A stretch of DNA of 64,000 nucleotides from Paramacrobiotus metropolitanus (lineage: Eukaryota; Tardigrada; Eutardigrada; Parachela; Macrobiotidae), in assembly GCF_019649055.1 (NCBI RefSeq), contig NW_026570247.1, positions 1,116,001 through 1,180,000 of the forward strand, in the 5' to 3' direction. How positions within the stretch are numbered: the first letter of the stretch is position 1; each line of letters begins with the position of its first letter. The notes below the pieces were generated by a model. It did not search any database, had not been told where the DNA came from, and saw only the letters and a program-made list of their open reading frames with translations. Shown here piece after piece: positions 62,271 to 64,000 of this stretch. The position numbers and the translations under genes were made by a program.

Positions 62271-64000
62271 TGAATAGATCTGTTGCCTAGTCTTCTGGTG
62301 TTTCATCGTGCGCTACAAGGAGATGTATAACAGTCTGCTATACCACGGACGGAAATTTTACTTCGGTTGCTTAATTTGGGAATTAGGATTATTGCTTATA
62401 CGAGTACATTGGCATTATTGCTTATACACTGGCCAGGGGAGTCCTAAAATAAAACGTACAGGTTCACTTTAGCAGATTAACAATAACTTTGAGAGCTGGG
62501 AAAATTTAGTCATCGAATGCCCGATGTCGCCACTGTTGTAGCACGATATCGTTTCGGAATGTTACTCGATCTTTGGCTTAGATAGCGATCGTTCTCCTGC
62601 GGATACTCTGTTTACTTAGATCACTTAAAATTATTTAACCTCGGTGCACATAGTATGCACTTACTTGATCGGTATAAAGCTTTTGGGTTAACAGTAATAA
62701 ATACTGGTAGCGTACCGGAACTGTGCGCGGCGATCGCTGGCGCGCTTAATCTCACGTATGCGATTAACCCTTCGGCGAGAGGTACCCGAATGAGTGCGAG
62801 CTTCCCATTGAAAACTGGGATTTCCCGATGAAAAATTCAATTAAGAGAATTTTTAGTGAGCTCGTGCTGACCATAGGTCAGCGGGGGTGACTATGTCGTC
62901 TTTTGACACCAATGCCCGTGGACAGTCTACTGCATACAAACGTTTAATTTTGTAATAATCAGGCGAGCGTGAAATACATTAAAGCAATTACTTCAATAAA
63001 TACTCCAAAAGAAGTACTTCAAAACGGTAGTACAGAAGTGGTCAACAAATTGCCCACTGGTCAGCAAAAAAATAAAACGTTTAAAACCCTTTTCCTTGCA
63101 TTTTGACCACGACTACATGTATACAACATAGATAATAAGCGATGCTGACTATCTTCCCCTTCTATGGAGAAACTGACCGCGTTCAGTGTTCTATTTCTGA
63201 CAGCGGCTGAGTGCTAGAAATTTCCACCGGTGAGACTCCCTGGCTATCCAAATGCTCAAAGTAAACAATAAACCATGAAAACTTCAGTACTTGTACGAAA
63301 GTAAGGCTACGGTGATACAGAACGCTGCAAATATTATCTCACCGCTTCCAGAAACTGAACATGAAGTGTCAAATACCCTTTGGGACGTGCGCCATAGCAT
63401 GAATACACACTGGTAAAGTCGACGGCAAACACAGCCAGTCCATAAAGTCAATAAAAAAGTAACGGCATCTCCTCACACCACATTCATCTGCGTCAGAGCG
63501 TGCTTCCATGTCCAGCCACCTACCGGATCATTCTACATATTCCATGTGTTTTATTGAAATTTTGTCATTTTCGTTTGCATCTACAACGTTTTCATAACGG
63601 CACAGCGTAGTTGTAAACTACATCATACCGTCTGATGAACTTTACGGTTGCGCACTGTCGTCATGAAAATAACCTTGTAGGTTCCAATGGACTGATCCTT
63701 CTCTTAATACCTTCTTTCTTCTACATTACTTATTTCAGTACGCCGCCTGCGTTTTTGTCGCCGTAGTTTTTGCTGCGGCAGTAAGTCCCGTAACGGGAGT
63801 GATGGAAAAAGAATTACCCTGTCTCTTTCTCCGTCGCAGTTTTAAAGCAACGGGCTGCCGTAATCTCGTTGCTCTTAAAATGGCGACGGAAAGAGAAATC
63901 AGAAATCATTCACCTTTATAACAATAAAATCCGTCAATAACTCCCAGTTTATATGGCGAAGAAATGCATAACCCCTCTGAGGATCATGATCGCATTGTCG
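62271..64000. other. Spacer to the window end, nothing recognised
   Basis: No coding frame, repeat or structural RNA that I can support. The C/T-rich part near 63700-63900 is of simple composition. Confidence 0.35.

Overview
The window reads as nuclear DNA of a small invertebrate. Genes are split by short introns (about 90-900 bp) with GT..AG borders. There is a KDM4-type histone demethylase, a BCNT/CFDP1-like gene, a class A GPCR, a candidate multi-TM chemoreceptor, and several kinds of animal transposon. A tardigrade or similar ecdysozoan is plausible, but nothing here proves the species. Many genes show one-base frame breaks or splice-phase mismatches, so part of the apparent gene decay may be consensus error.

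Region 1 (1 to about 11.4 kb): a dense plus-strand run of long, purine-rich open frames that I cannot assign to a family. A partial C-terminus (3-380) is followed by a ~1,220-residue protein (495-4154), an overlapping -1 frame interrupted twice by TGA (4097-5959) and an ~870-residue protein with a zinc knuckle and an SR/RE-rich middle (6340-8952). The gaps hold RNA-like hairpins with a shared loop word and two related three-way junctions. Tandem ~265-bp LTR/promoter-like repeats and a GTATTC/GAATAC-rich repeat follow. This looks like part of a large retroelement or endogenous virus-like element and is the best candidate here for something undescribed.

Region 2 (11.6-26.4 kb): a tandem array of six two-exon genes for small four-TM proteins. 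Four are intact (B, C, E, F) and two are broken (A, D), with one exon relic. Exon 1 carries TM1 and exon 2 carries TM2-TM4. Duplicated flanks include an upstream element with a variable hairpin. MITEs and foldback repeats sit in introns and spacers.

Region 3 (27-40 kb): a two-exon class A GPCR on the minus strand, a 150-bp tandem repeat carrying a MITE with a TA duplication, a decayed LINE (YLDD reverse transcriptase plus C-terminal CCHC/RPD nuclease-like region) with a foldback insertion, small gene fragments including leucine-rich repeats, and a fossil of a Maverick/adintovirus-type protein-primed DNA polymerase B.

Region 4 (41-49.2 kb): a two-gene ISL2EU-type DNA transposon (three-exon THAP/DDE transposase, then a SWIM/YqaJ nuclease), followed on the minus strand by a six-exon KDM4-like JmjN/JmjC gene ending in a C2H2 finger, with a BCNT/CFDP1-like gene just upstream of it.

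Region 5 (49-64 kb): mostly repeats (minisatellite, short hairpin repeats, LINE tail fragments), a TATA promoter, a tRNA-like gene with a pol III T-run, a one-exon multi-TM receptor, and a 74-bp perfect inverted repeat just upstream of that receptor.
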